A stretch of 7,930 nucleotides of DNA, taken from positions 1-7,930 of the forward strand of contig QIFI01000087.1 of NCBI GenBank assembly GCA_003229735.1, read 5' to 3'. Below the pieces are notes generated by a model. It did no database searches. It saw only the letters and a program-made list of their open reading frames with translations, and was not told where the DNA came from. A program made the translations under genes and the position numbers. Of this stretch, positions 1-5,923 are shown piece by piece; within the stretch, counting starts at the first letter, position 1, and every line of letters starts with the position of its first letter. This DNA is from Candidatus Anderseniibacteriota bacterium. Lineage in GTDB: Bacteria; Patescibacteriota; Andersenbacteria; UBA10190.

Positions 1-114
1 TAAACTAATCCAATCCCCATAATCAATAACACTGAATCACGTCATGCGGACACATGCGTTTAAGTTAGTATTCGGGTCATTCGGATGCAATTCGGGGATT
101 AGAATCGCCGCCTA
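1..114 (+). promoter_or_regulatory. Upstream region of acyP with a candidate -10 box
   Basis: No ORF of useful length crosses this stretch on either strand. It holds three ATTCGG copies (70-75, 79-84, 90-95) and two CATGCG copies (43-48, 53-58). A -10-like TAGAAT lies at 100-105, only 9 nt before the acyP ATG, so a transcript from it would be leaderless or nearly so. No convincing -35 box and no Shine-Dalgarno sequence is visible. The promoter call is an inference from one hexamer and its position. Confidence 0.3.
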
Positions 115-408
115 ATGAATAAACGGGCTGATCTAACTCTTCATGGACAAGTCCAGGGTGTATCTTTTCGAATCACTGCCCAAAAATGGGCTGCTGAATT
201 AAATTTAACCGGTTATGTTCAGAATAATCCCGATAAAACTCTCATCATTTCTATTCAGGGTGACCAAAATAAAGTAGAGGAATTTATCAGTAGATGTTAT
301 GATGGCCCCAAGTGGGCCCGCGTCACTGATATCATCATCAAATGGCGCGATCAAATTGATCCTCATCTCACTTCGTTCGAAATAAAATATCCACGCCATG
401 CCCGGTAA
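115..408 (+). CDS. acyP: Acylphosphatase
   Basis: Small cytosolic enzyme that hydrolyses the carboxyl-phosphate bond of acyl phosphates. The 97-residue length fits the family (about 90-100). The N-terminal signature HGQVQGVSFR (residues 10-19) supplies the phosphate-binding loop and the catalytic Arg19. LTGYVQNNPD (31-40) supplies the catalytic Asn37, in the position usually seen as GxVxN. The rest follows the alpha/beta sandwich, with a GDQNKVEEFI helix around 49-58. The ATG at 115 is the only sensible start because the catalytic loop begins ten residues later; no Shine-Dalgarno sequence precedes it. The last 11 nt overlap the start of a 49-residue ORF that leads into rplI, so it probably heads a co-transcribed string. 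Confidence 0.93.
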   Translation: MNKRADLTLHGQVQGVSFRITAQKWAAELNLTGYVQNNPDKTLIISIQGDQNKVEEFISRCYDGPKWARVTDIIIKWRDQIDPHLTSFEIKYPRHAR

Positions 409-546
409 CAATACTTCACCAAGCTCGCTTGATGCTTGGCAGCTAGTAAAATTTAATAAGCAATCACTGCTTGACTATAAATATCATGCCTTGCCCGGGC
501 TCGCTTACTGCGCGCGGCCGCGTGAAGTATTTGTTAACTGGGCATG
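397..546. repeat. Long-range inverted repeat spanning acyP end to rplI start
   Basis: The left arm (397-419) and right arm (522-546) are reverse complements over 23 positions with two single-base bulges (532, 537) and one possible G-U pair. The stem reads 10 bp (410-419/522-531), 4 bp (406-409/533-536), a weak 2-bp step, then 7 bp (397-403/540-546). The left arm contains the acyP stop and the ATG of the 49-residue ORF; the right arm contains the rplI ATG. In mRNA the rplI start codon would be paired. Smaller hairpins lie inside: CCAAGC/GCTTGG (419-424/434-439) and AAGCA/TGCTT (458-462/468-472). GCTCGCTT occurs twice as a direct repeat (423-430, 499-506). It may be a translation-control fold or a small terminal-inverted-repeat element. 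Confidence 0.7.
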
Positions 547-547
547 A
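398..547 (+). CDS. Small hypothetical protein, 49 residues, coupled to rplI
   Basis: I do not recognise this protein. The frame is open from ATG 398 to TGA 545-547 and fills the whole acyP-rplI gap. It starts 11 nt inside the end of acyP (ATGCCCGGTAA) and its stop shares ATGA with the rplI start, the classic 4-nt coupling overlap. The product begins MPGNNTSPSSLDAW, has a mixed middle (LVKFNKQSLLDYKYHAL) and ends REVFVNWA; it has no membrane segment or signal peptide. Fitting the gap exactly at both ends with normal-looking composition is the main support. It may be a leader cistron whose translation opens the stem covering the rplI start. It could instead be a chance reading frame. Confidence 0.5.
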   Translation: MPGNNTSPSSLDAWQLVKFNKQSLLDYKYHALPGLAYCARPREVFVNWA

Positions 548-1026
548 GTAAAACTATCTCAATTATTTTATTGGAAGATATTGCCAAACTGGGCAAAGCT
601 GGCCAAATTGTTCAAGCCAACGAAGGATATGCTCGTAATCTATTATTTCCCCAAGGCCAAGCCGCCTTAGCCAATGCCGAAATTAAGGCCAAACAGCAAA
701 CCAGGCAGCAAACCCTGCAAAGGGCCGCTGCCAAGGAACTAGCCAGTCTGCAAAAACAAGCCTCCAAAATTGATGGTAAAGATTTCACCATCATGGCCCA
801 AGTCAAAGCAGGTGAAGGCGACGAGTTGTATGCCGGCATCAATGCCGATCTCATTGTAAATGCGCTTAAAGAGCAGGCTAATATTAACTTGAAACCCAAG
901 CAGATAAATATTACTGACAAACTGACGTGCCTGGGAACCTATCCTGTATCTATCAATCTATCGGCTGAAGTTGAAGCCGTAATTAATCTAACTATTATCT
1001 CGGCCGACTCCTCATCTACCCCCTAA
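544..1026 (+). CDS. rplI: 50S ribosomal protein L9
   Basis: Component of the large ribosomal subunit that binds 23S rRNA through its N-terminal domain. The N-terminus MSKTISIILLEDIAKLGKAG followed by QIVQANEGYARNLLFPQG (21-38) is the bL9 signature (GxxG, V, GYARN, L/F-P-x-G). The central part (about 40-80) is a long K/Q/A-rich helix typical of L9, and residues 85-155 fit the C-terminal domain. At 160 residues it is slightly longer than the usual 148, mostly from the tail. The ATG lies in an ATGA overlap with the preceding small ORF and in the right arm of a long inverted repeat, with no Shine-Dalgarno sequence. The stop is 2 nt before pyrG. Some CPR lineages are reported to lack L9, so its presence narrows the affiliation. 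Confidence 0.95.
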   Translation: MSKTISIILLEDIAKLGKAGQIVQANEGYARNLLFPQGQAALANAEIKAKQQTRQQTLQRAAAKELASLQKQASKIDGKDFTIMAQVKAGEGDELYAGINADLIVNALKEQANINLKPKQINITDKLTCLGTYPVSINLSAEVEAVINLTIISADSSSTP

Positions 1027-1028
1027 TT

Positions 1029-2681
1029 ATGCCCGCCAAAAAACCCAAATATATTTTTGTTACCGGAGGTGTCTTGTCCGGTCTGGGCAAAGGCATTACT
1101 GCCGCTTCCATTGCCAATGTCTTAAAAGAGCGCGGCCTTAAGGTCAACATGCAAAAATTTGATCAATATATAAATGTCGATGCCGGCACTCTTAATCCCG
1201 CCGAACATGGAGAAGTATTTGTCACTGATGATGGCGCCGAAGCCGACCTGGACCTGGGGCACTATGAAAGATTTTTAAATCAAAATCTAACCACCAACTC
1301 CTCCATTATGACCGGCAAGATTTATCAGTCTCTGATTGCTCGCGAGCGCCGAGGGGAATACCTAGGTAAAACCGTCCAGGTTATTCCCCATGTCACCGAA
1401 GAAGTTAAAGATCGCACCCGTATTGCCGCCACCATGGATGATTTTGATGTCCATATTGTCGAAATCGGCGGCACCGTCGGTGATGATGAAGGCTTTCACT
1501 TTATTGAAGCCGCCCGGCAGATGAGACTAAACGAGGGCAAAGACAATGTATTGTATGTCCATGTTGTTTTTCTGCCTTATCTCAAAGCCTCTGACGAAGT
1601 TAAAACCAAACCGGCCCAAAACAGTGTCCGGGATCTGCGCAGTATTGGCATCCAGCCCGATGTCTTAATTGCCCGCACCGATCATGATGTAAAAGATGGC
1701 CTGGTGGAAAAACTCTCCCTCTACACCAATGTTGAACCGGCGGCCATCATGCTTCTTCCAACTGTGCCCAGCGTTTACCAGGTGCCTCTAATGATGGAAT
1801 CAGCCCATCTTCATCAGGTCATTGCCGATAGATTAGGACTCAAGCTTCAGGACCGTCAGCCCGCCTGGACTAAGCTGGTGGCTAAAATCCAGACCTCCAA
1901 ACCCCATTTAACCATCGGGCTGGTCGGAAAATACACCACCATGTTGGATACCTACGCCAGCGTGGTCGAAGCCCTCAAAGCCGCTTGCTGGCAGGCTGAT
2001 GTCGATCTTAACCTCCGCTGGCTGGACTCCGAGCAACTGGAAAGTCAGGATCCGGATGCTTATCTGCAGGGGCTATCCGGTATTGTCGTTCCCGGCGGTT
2101 TTGGGACTCGTGGTATCGAAGGTAAAATACTAGCCATTAAACACGCTCGCGAAAATAAAATCCCCTACCTCGGTCTCTGCCTTGGCATGCAATTAGCCGT
2201 CGTCGAGTTTGCCCGCCATGTAGCTGGCATCAAACAGGCCACCAGCCAAGAGCTTGACGAGGAAATAATTCTTAAAAATAATGGGCCTGCCCAGCGAAGC
2301 TCGTCCGCGGACGAGCGAAGTTGGGTAATTCATATTATGGCCGACCAGAAAACCATCACTGATAAAGGCGGCACCATGCGCTTGGGTGGCTGGGATTGCA
2401 TTCTCGCCGAGGACTCGTTCTCATATAAAGCCTATGGTAAAAAAAGTATCCGTGAGCGGCATCGTCATCGATATGAATTCAACAATGATTTTCGTGAGCA
2501 ATTACAAAATGCAGGTCTGATTATCGCTGGTACCACCCCGGACGGTAATCTGGTGGAAATCGTCGAGGTTAAAGATCATCCTTGGTTTGTCGGTGTCCAA
2601 TACCACGCCGAATTTACTTCCCGGCCCATCACCGGCCACCCGCTATTCAATGATCTCATCAAAGCGGCTAAGGCATACTAA
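1029..2681 (+). CDS. pyrG: CTP synthase (glutamine hydrolysing)
   Basis: Makes CTP from UTP using ATP and glutamine, the last step of de novo pyrimidine synthesis. The N-terminal synthetase domain (about 1-270) has the P-loop FVTGGVLSGLGKG (10-22), NVDAGTLNPAEHGEVFV and DLDLGHYERF, and EIGGTVGD. The C-terminal class I glutaminase domain (about 295-550) has GLCLGMQ with nucleophile Cys384, and YHAEFTSRP with His526 and Glu528. It has 550 residues; E. coli PyrG has 545. Between QELDEE and VIHIMADQ, where the family usually has only a short TPHP-like link, there are about 16 extra residues (ILKNNGPAQRSSSADERSW) encoded by a palindrome. It starts 2 nt after rplI without a Shine-Dalgarno sequence. 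The C-terminus HPLFNDLIKAAKAY is duplicated 758 bp downstream. Confidence 0.97.
   Translation: MPAKKPKYIFVTGGVLSGLGKGITAASIANVLKERGLKVNMQKFDQYINVDAGTLNPAEHGEVFVTDDGAEADLDLGHYERFLNQNLTTNSSIMTGKIYQSLIARERRGEYLGKTVQVIPHVTEEVKDRTRIAATMDDFDVHIVEIGGTVGDDEGFHFIEAARQMRLNEGKDNVLYVHVVFLPYLKASDEVKTKPAQNSVRDLRSIGIQPDVLIARTDHDVKDGLVEKLSLYTNVEPAAIMLLPTVPSVYQVPLMMESAHLHQVIADRLGLKLQDRQPAWTKLVAKIQTSKPHLTIGLVGKYTTMLDTYASVVEALKAACWQADVDLNLRWLDSEQLESQDPDAYLQGLSGIVVPGGFGTRGIEGKILAIKHARENKIPYLGLCLGMQLAVVEFARHVAGIKQATSQELDEEIILKNNGPAQRSSSADERSWVIHIMADQKTITDKGGTMRLGGWDCILAEDSFSYKAYGKKSIRERHRHRYEFNNDFREQLQNAGLIIAGTTPDGNLVEIVEVKDHPWFVGVQYHAEFTSRPITGHPLFNDLIKAAKAY
2290..2325. repeat. In-frame palindromic insertion inside pyrG
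   Basis: GCTCGTCCGCGGACGAGC (2299-2316) is a perfect 18-bp palindrome. It is flanked by a 5x5 internal loop and an outer CCCA/TGGG stem (2290-2293/2322-2325). AGCGAAG also occurs as a direct repeat at 2293-2299 and 2314-2320. The segment encodes AQRSSSADERSW within the glutaminase domain of CTP synthase, at a site where homologues have a short link, and it keeps the frame. The arrangement resembles the in-frame palindromic elements known from Rickettsia genes, although no sequence kinship is claimed. No second copy is present in this window. Confidence 0.65.
2635..2672 (+). repeat. pyrG 3'-end direct repeat, copy 1
   Basis: Thirty-eight bases of the active pyrG gene (starting GCCACCCGCTATTCAA, ending ATCAAAGCGGCTAAG) recur at 3393-3430 with three differences. 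In the pyrG frame all three are synonymous third-position changes (AAT/AAC, GAT/GAC, CTC/CTG). The two copies bracket the MNT and HEPN genes. Confidence 0.9.
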
Positions 2682-2715
2682 AACTAAGTTATCCGCATGC
2701 TATACTTTAATTATA
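2682..2715 (+). promoter_or_regulatory. Candidate promoter of the MNT-HEPN module
   Basis: The 34-nt gap between the pyrG stop and the MNT ATG is AT-rich. It contains TATACT at 2701-2706, and TATAAT at 2712-2717 overlaps the ATG at 2716. Initiation from TATACT would fall at about 2712-2716, giving a leaderless mRNA. No clear -35 box is visible and there is no Shine-Dalgarno sequence. The module may therefore have its own promoter in addition to read-through from pyrG. Confidence 0.3.
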
Positions 2716-3027
2716 ATGGTAGACGATAAAATCAACAGAATTGTCCGGAAAATAGTCAGCGACTTTGAACCAGAAAAGATTATTCTCTTTGGCTCTCGTG
2801 TCTGGGGGAAATCTGATAACGATAGCGACATCGACTTACTCGTCATTAAAAATACCCCGGAGCCCAAACGTGCCTGTCAAATCCGACTGCGAAAATTACT
2901 TGTTAATGAAGATGCCGCGGTAGACACCCTGGTCTATACTCCACAAGAAATAAATGACAGGTTAAAGAAAGGTAATTATTTTGTCAGTGAGGTTATAACC
3001 AAAGGCAAAATTGTCTATGGTCGATAA
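2716..3027 (+). CDS. MNT-type nucleotidyltransferase domain protein (putative antitoxin)
   Basis: A minimal nucleotidyltransferase of 103 residues. The core ILFGSRVWGKSDNDSDIDLLVI (about 22-43) has the GSR phosphate-binding motif followed by the D-x-D metal pair (DSDID) with family spacing; a further acidic residue (AAVDTLVY) supplies the third strand. Proteins of this family paired with HEPN partners (MntA/HepT type) act as antitoxins, some by adding AMP to the toxin; that role here is inferred from family and neighbour. The frame is open further upstream into pyrG, but ATG 2716 gives the normal family N-terminus (MVDDKINRIVRKIV). The last 11 nt overlap the HEPN gene. The gene lies between two copies of the pyrG tail, which indicates acquisition as a module. 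Confidence 0.85.
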   Translation: MVDDKINRIVRKIVSDFEPEKIILFGSRVWGKSDNDSDIDLLVIKNTPEPKRACQIRLRKLLVNEDAAVDTLVYTPQEINDRLKKGNYFVSEVITKGKIVYGR

Positions 3028-3445
3028 CCCGGCATATAAACAATGGATTACTAAAGCCCAAAGTGATGAACACTCATTAACCGTCTTACTTAAACACCAG
3101 GGATCACCTGACACAATTACTTTTCTAACCCAACAAGTAGCCGAAAAATACCTCAAAGGTTTTTTAGCCTATAACCGGCAGCCGATTCCCAAAATCCACC
3201 AAATTGAGCGCTTACTCAAGCTATGTGAAAAAATTGAACCCGATTTTAATCGTCTTGAAGATGCGGGGATTTTACTTAGCCAATTTTACATCGAATCCCG
3301 CTATCCCGGCAATTATCCTCCCCTACCAAGCAAGATGTCCAACAAGCCTATACTGCCGTCACTAACATCAAACAGCTCATTCTCCATAAATTGCCACCCG
3401 CTATTCAACGACCTGATCAAAGCGGCTAAGAAGTATGATATATAA
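3017..3445 (+). CDS. HEPN-domain protein, C-terminus apparently frameshifted
   Basis: Likely partner of the MNT protein; HEPN proteins of such pairs are often RNases or toxins. Residues 1-102 are a recognisable HEPN domain: AYKQWITKAQSDEHSL, FLTQQVAEKYLKGFLAYN (36-53), IHQIERLLKLCE, and SQFYIESRYPGNYPP ending at residue 102. R54-x6-H61 fits the R-x4-6-H spacing but may not be the catalytic motif, because of where it falls in the domain. After YPP the frame reads unrelated sequence and then CHPLFNDLIKAAKKYDI, a pyrG tail. Read from 3325 in the other frame, the DNA gives TKQDVQQAYTAVTNIKQ then LILHKL, the expected final HEPN helix, ending at TAA 3427-3429. One base therefore seems missing near the CCCC at 3320-3323. 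I prefer ATG 3017 to the TTG at 3011. Confidence 0.75.
   Translation: MVDNPAYKQWITKAQSDEHSLTVLLKHQGSPDTITFLTQQVAEKYLKGFLAYNRQPIPKIHQIERLLKLCEKIEPDFNRLEDAGILLSQFYIESRYPGNYPPLPSKMSNKPILPSLTSNSSFSINCHPLFNDLIKAAKKYDI
3393..3445 (+). pseudogene. Remnant of pyrG 3' end (copy 2 of the direct repeat)
   Basis: This piece encodes CHPLFNDLIKAAKKYDI and a TAA, clearly a CTP synthase C-terminus detached from its gene. Positions 3393-3430 match 2635-2672 at 35 of 38 bases. Its stop (3443-3445) overlaps the Nudix ATG (3435) by 11 nt, so it probably preserves the ancestral pyrG-Nudix junction. The active pyrG now ends KAAKAY, while this copy ends KAAKKYDI. The HEPN reading frame happens to run through it in the pyrG frame. 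Confidence 0.8.
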
Positions 3446-4361
3446 AATAAAGCCGGCGGATTTCACTCCAAAATACCAGGTATCATCATGCTTTCTTGAA
3501 GTCACCGGAAAAAATCTTTATCTCAAATACCGGGCTGATAAATTCAACGGCCAATGGGGTATTCCGGCCGGAAAAATCGAAGCCCCCGAAACTCCTGCCC
3601 AGGCCATCGCTCGTGAACTCCAGGAGGAAACCGGCCTCACTCTGCCTGCCCGGAATTTTATCAACCCCCAAACAATCTACGTCCGTTATCCCGATTATGA
3701 CTTCACTTTTCATATGTATAAACAGCGTCTTTCTGAATTACCCCCGGTCAATATCGATCAGTCAGAACATCAAAATTACGCCTGGCTAACGCCGGAATCA
3801 GCCCTGCGCCAGAAACTAATCATCGATGCCGCCGCCTGCGTTCATATCGCGTATCCCTTCACGCCCCCATACTGGACCAAACATCTAACCAAAACTGTTA
3901 ATCAAGCCGCTTCATTTAAAGAATTAAGTCACGTCGCCATCTCAATCCTTAACATTATGCCCAGGCCAATAGGTTGGGTTTGTGGACCAATAACCAATGG
4001 GGGACAAGGCTCGATCAAGGCTAATCTCAAAACTTTCGATCGTGTTATCTGCCACCTTAACCAGCAACATAAGAACATGTTTAATCAACTTCCTTTCGGT
4101 GATGATCTTAACCGAATCAATAACACTCTCAATCAATATAACATCGGCGAAAAAACTGATCTCTTACAAGGCTTCTATATGCCTATTTTTACCTCTGGAC
4201 TTATCGACACTGTCTACTTTATACCTGACTGGGAATCCTCCGCCGGAGCCCACTGGGAACATCAGCAACTAATCAAACTAGATATTAATATAGTTTATCT
4301 CGAACCGGATTATTCCCTACCTGAAAAAACCAACCAAAAACAACTCGCTAAAACCATCTAG
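3435..4361 (+). CDS. Nudix hydrolase fused to a nucleoside deoxyribosyltransferase-like domain
   Basis: A two-domain protein of 308 residues. Residues 1-140 are a Nudix domain with an exact Nudix box, G46-x5-E52-x7-R60-ELQEETGL (46-68). It would hydrolyse a nucleoside diphosphate-linked substrate; the specificity cannot be read. Residues about 165-295 resemble the DUF4406/nucleoside 2-deoxyribosyltransferase-like fold: GWVCGPITNGGQGSIKANL near 180 (phosphate/base-binding start), then GLIDTVYFIPDWESSAGAHWE (255-275) with a D-x(n)-pDWESSxGAxxE motif. The second assignment is by motif memory and is less sure. The combination suggests nucleotide salvage or house-cleaning, fitting its original place behind pyrG. 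The ATG at 3435 overlaps the pyrG remnant by 11 nt and is preceded by a weak AAGAAG. It ends 4 nt from the convergent rpmA stop. Confidence 0.85.
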   Translation: MIYKIKPADFTPKYQVSSCFLEVTGKNLYLKYRADKFNGQWGIPAGKIEAPETPAQAIARELQEETGLTLPARNFINPQTIYVRYPDYDFTFHMYKQRLSELPPVNIDQSEHQNYAWLTPESALRQKLIIDAAACVHIAYPFTPPYWTKHLTKTVNQAASFKELSHVAISILNIMPRPIGWVCGPITNGGQGSIKANLKTFDRVICHLNQQHKNMFNQLPFGDDLNRINNTLNQYNIGEKTDLLQGFYMPIFTSGLIDTVYFIPDWESSAGAHWEHQQLIKLDINIVYLEPDYSLPEKTNQKQLAKTI

Positions 4362-4365
4362 TGCC

Positions 4366-4641
4366 TTACCCCTCCACTCTAATTTCCCTGATAGTTTTTA
4401 ATACTCCGGTAAAACGTCTCTTTTTTCTCCTTAAAAATCGTACCGTCCCGTCAATCGCCGCATATAAAGTGTCATCCCCACCCCGTCTAACGCCCTCCCC
4501 GGCGTGATATCTGGTGCCGCGCTGTCGGATAATAATCTGCCCGGCCTTCGCCCCCTGTCCGCCATAAATTTTGACGCCCAGTCTTTTACTTTCAGAATCC
4601 CTGCCTAATGATGTTGATCCCCCCGCCTTCTTATGTGCCAT
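4366..4641 (-). CDS. rpmA: 50S ribosomal protein L27
   Basis: Large-subunit ribosomal protein whose N-terminus reaches the peptidyl-transferase centre. It opens directly with MAHKKAGGSTSLGRDSESKR, the bL27 signature, followed by LGVKIYGGQGAKAGQIIIRQRGT and YHAGEGVRRGGDDTLYAAIDG. The 91-residue length is normal. The N-terminus lacks the cleavable extension of Firmicutes-type L27. It starts 16 nt after the methylase stop on the same strand, so the two are probably co-transcribed. L21, the usual upstream partner, is not here. No good Shine-Dalgarno sequence is seen (AAGACAAAGCTATG). Its stop is 4 nt from the Nudix stop, so no separate terminator fits between them. Confidence 0.96.
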   Translation of the reverse strand: MAHKKAGGSTSLGRDSESKRLGVKIYGGQGAKAGQIIIRQRGTRYHAGEGVRRGGDDTLYAAIDGTVRFLRRKKRRFTGVLKTIREIRVEG

Positions 4642-4657
4642 AGCTTTGTCTTATGAA

Positions 4658-5893
4658 TCAAATGTTATTCTGCCACAATGTTATTTCTCTCCCCACCAAT
4701 GCGTCAGGGCGGGCGTAAAATACACTGCCTCGCTCGGTACCCTTATACTCATATTGTGATACTTCCGGTACCAGCTGCACCCAACTATAGCCTTTTTTAG
4801 AAAGCGAGTCAACAAATGAGCCGGGAAAAAATTCCCATTTCATCTTTCCCCTATAATCCACTCTAACGGCCGGCAAAACTGTCACCAAATACCCATTCGG
4901 CAATAATATCTCTTTGCCTCGTCTGAACAAAGCATCATAAAGCGGCCAAATATCTTCCCACAATTTATCAGCCAGAGTAGGGGATAGGGGGGCAGATAAA
5001 GGCTTGCCTAAAAAAGGTTCCGTCACTATCGCCTCGGCCAGATTCCATCTTTCTTCCCTGTATGGCGCCTGAATATCGTGAGTAAACACATCGGGCTCCA
5101 GTGCCTTATTAACATTAAAATGCCGCGTCAACCATTCTAAATTTTGCTCCGAAGCCGCCACCATTGTGTCTCTAATATCAGATCCCACCATCCGATAATT
5201 CTTGAGCCACCCCTCCTGCAATACTGTTCCCATCCCGCAGAATGGATCACAAATAACTGGTGCCTTACTTGATAAATCAGGCACCAGATTCAGCATTATT
5301 TGGGCCAGTTTCGGCGGCAGCATCCCAATTTTGCCGTCTCTCACCGGCCGCTGTGTATCCCGTACTTCATATTCGTCAATCCTCTGCACATCCACAGTTT
5401 CCGCCAACCAGAATCTTCCTCCCCCGTTGACAAAAATCAATTCCCGGTGCGGTTTTTCATACAGCCGATTAAACAATACCTGCGCCGCGTTAAGCTGATT
5501 ATTTCTTCCCTTGGGCATTACAAATCTGACCTTCGAACCTTCAGCTATTCCCGCCGCCTTCTTTATTTTCTGACCCAGCCCACGCAATTGCCGTGTTTCA
5601 ATATGCACTCCGCTCACTCCCAGCCGCCACTTATCGGGTAGGGGAGACAGCTGATCCACTACTTCCTCCGCGCTCCACATTTTGTCCTTTTTGCCTATAA
5701 CTTCAGCTATCCTCTCTACCCCTCCCACACCCCTTAAAAAATTTGCCGGCAATTCCCCATCCAAATTCACCAGCAGCACTCTTTCATCAGCCCAGTCTAC
5801 ATCGACCTCAAATCCATCACGCTTCAAAGTCGCGAAAATCTCCGCCGTCGACAGCGTCGCGTTGCTCCCCAGAAAAAATATATACTCATTCAT
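4658..5893 (-). CDS. TRM11-like THUMP/SAM-dependent RNA methyltransferase
   Basis: Predicted SAM-dependent methylase of the UPF0020/TRM11 type, 411 residues from ATG 5893. The N-terminal part (IFFLGSNATLSTAEI, then about 150 residues) fits a THUMP-containing RNA-binding region. RDTQRPVRDGKIGMLPPKLA (183-202, counting from the alternative start at 5908) precedes the Rossmann core with motif I DPFCGMGT (221-228) and acidic GSDI (242-245). The tail RPDALVGREI matches the Trm-G10/TRM11 end. The usual motif IV (D/N-PP-Y/F) is replaced by TEPFLG (296-301), so catalysis or substrate may differ; tRNA guanosine N2 methylation is only a family-based guess. I prefer ATG 5893 because MNEYIFFLG matches the family start; ATG 5908 adds MVKDS. 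It ends in TGA. rpmA follows 16 nt later. Confidence 0.85.
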   Translation of the reverse strand: MNEYIFFLGSNATLSTAEIFATLKRDGFEVDVDWADERVLLVNLDGELPANFLRGVGGVERIAEVIGKKDKMWSAEEVVDQLSPLPDKWRLGVSGVHIETRQLRGLGQKIKKAAGIAEGSKVRFVMPKGRNNQLNAAQVLFNRLYEKPHRELIFVNGGGRFWLAETVDVQRIDEYEVRDTQRPVRDGKIGMLPPKLAQIMLNLVPDLSSKAPVICDPFCGMGTVLQEGWLKNYRMVGSDIRDTMVAASEQNLEWLTRHFNVNKALEPDVFTHDIQAPYREERWNLAEAIVTEPFLGKPLSAPLSPTLADKLWEDIWPLYDALFRRGKEILLPNGYLVTVLPAVRVDYRGKMKWEFFPGSFVDSLSKKGYSWVQLVPEVSQYEYKGTERGSVFYARPDALVGREITLWQNNI

Positions 5894-5923
5894 GCTATCT
5901 TTAACCATATACCTAGTAGTACT

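Noticed and set aside
2689..2697. TTATCCGCA as a second DnaA box
   Set aside because: It has one mismatch to the consensus and lies in a short gap better explained as a promoter region for the MNT gene.
4658..4660. UGA recoded as glycine (CPR genetic code 25)
   Set aside because: The methylase ends at TGA right after its family-typical C-terminus, and the 49-residue ORF ends at TGA in an ATGA overlap; known genes show no internal TGA.
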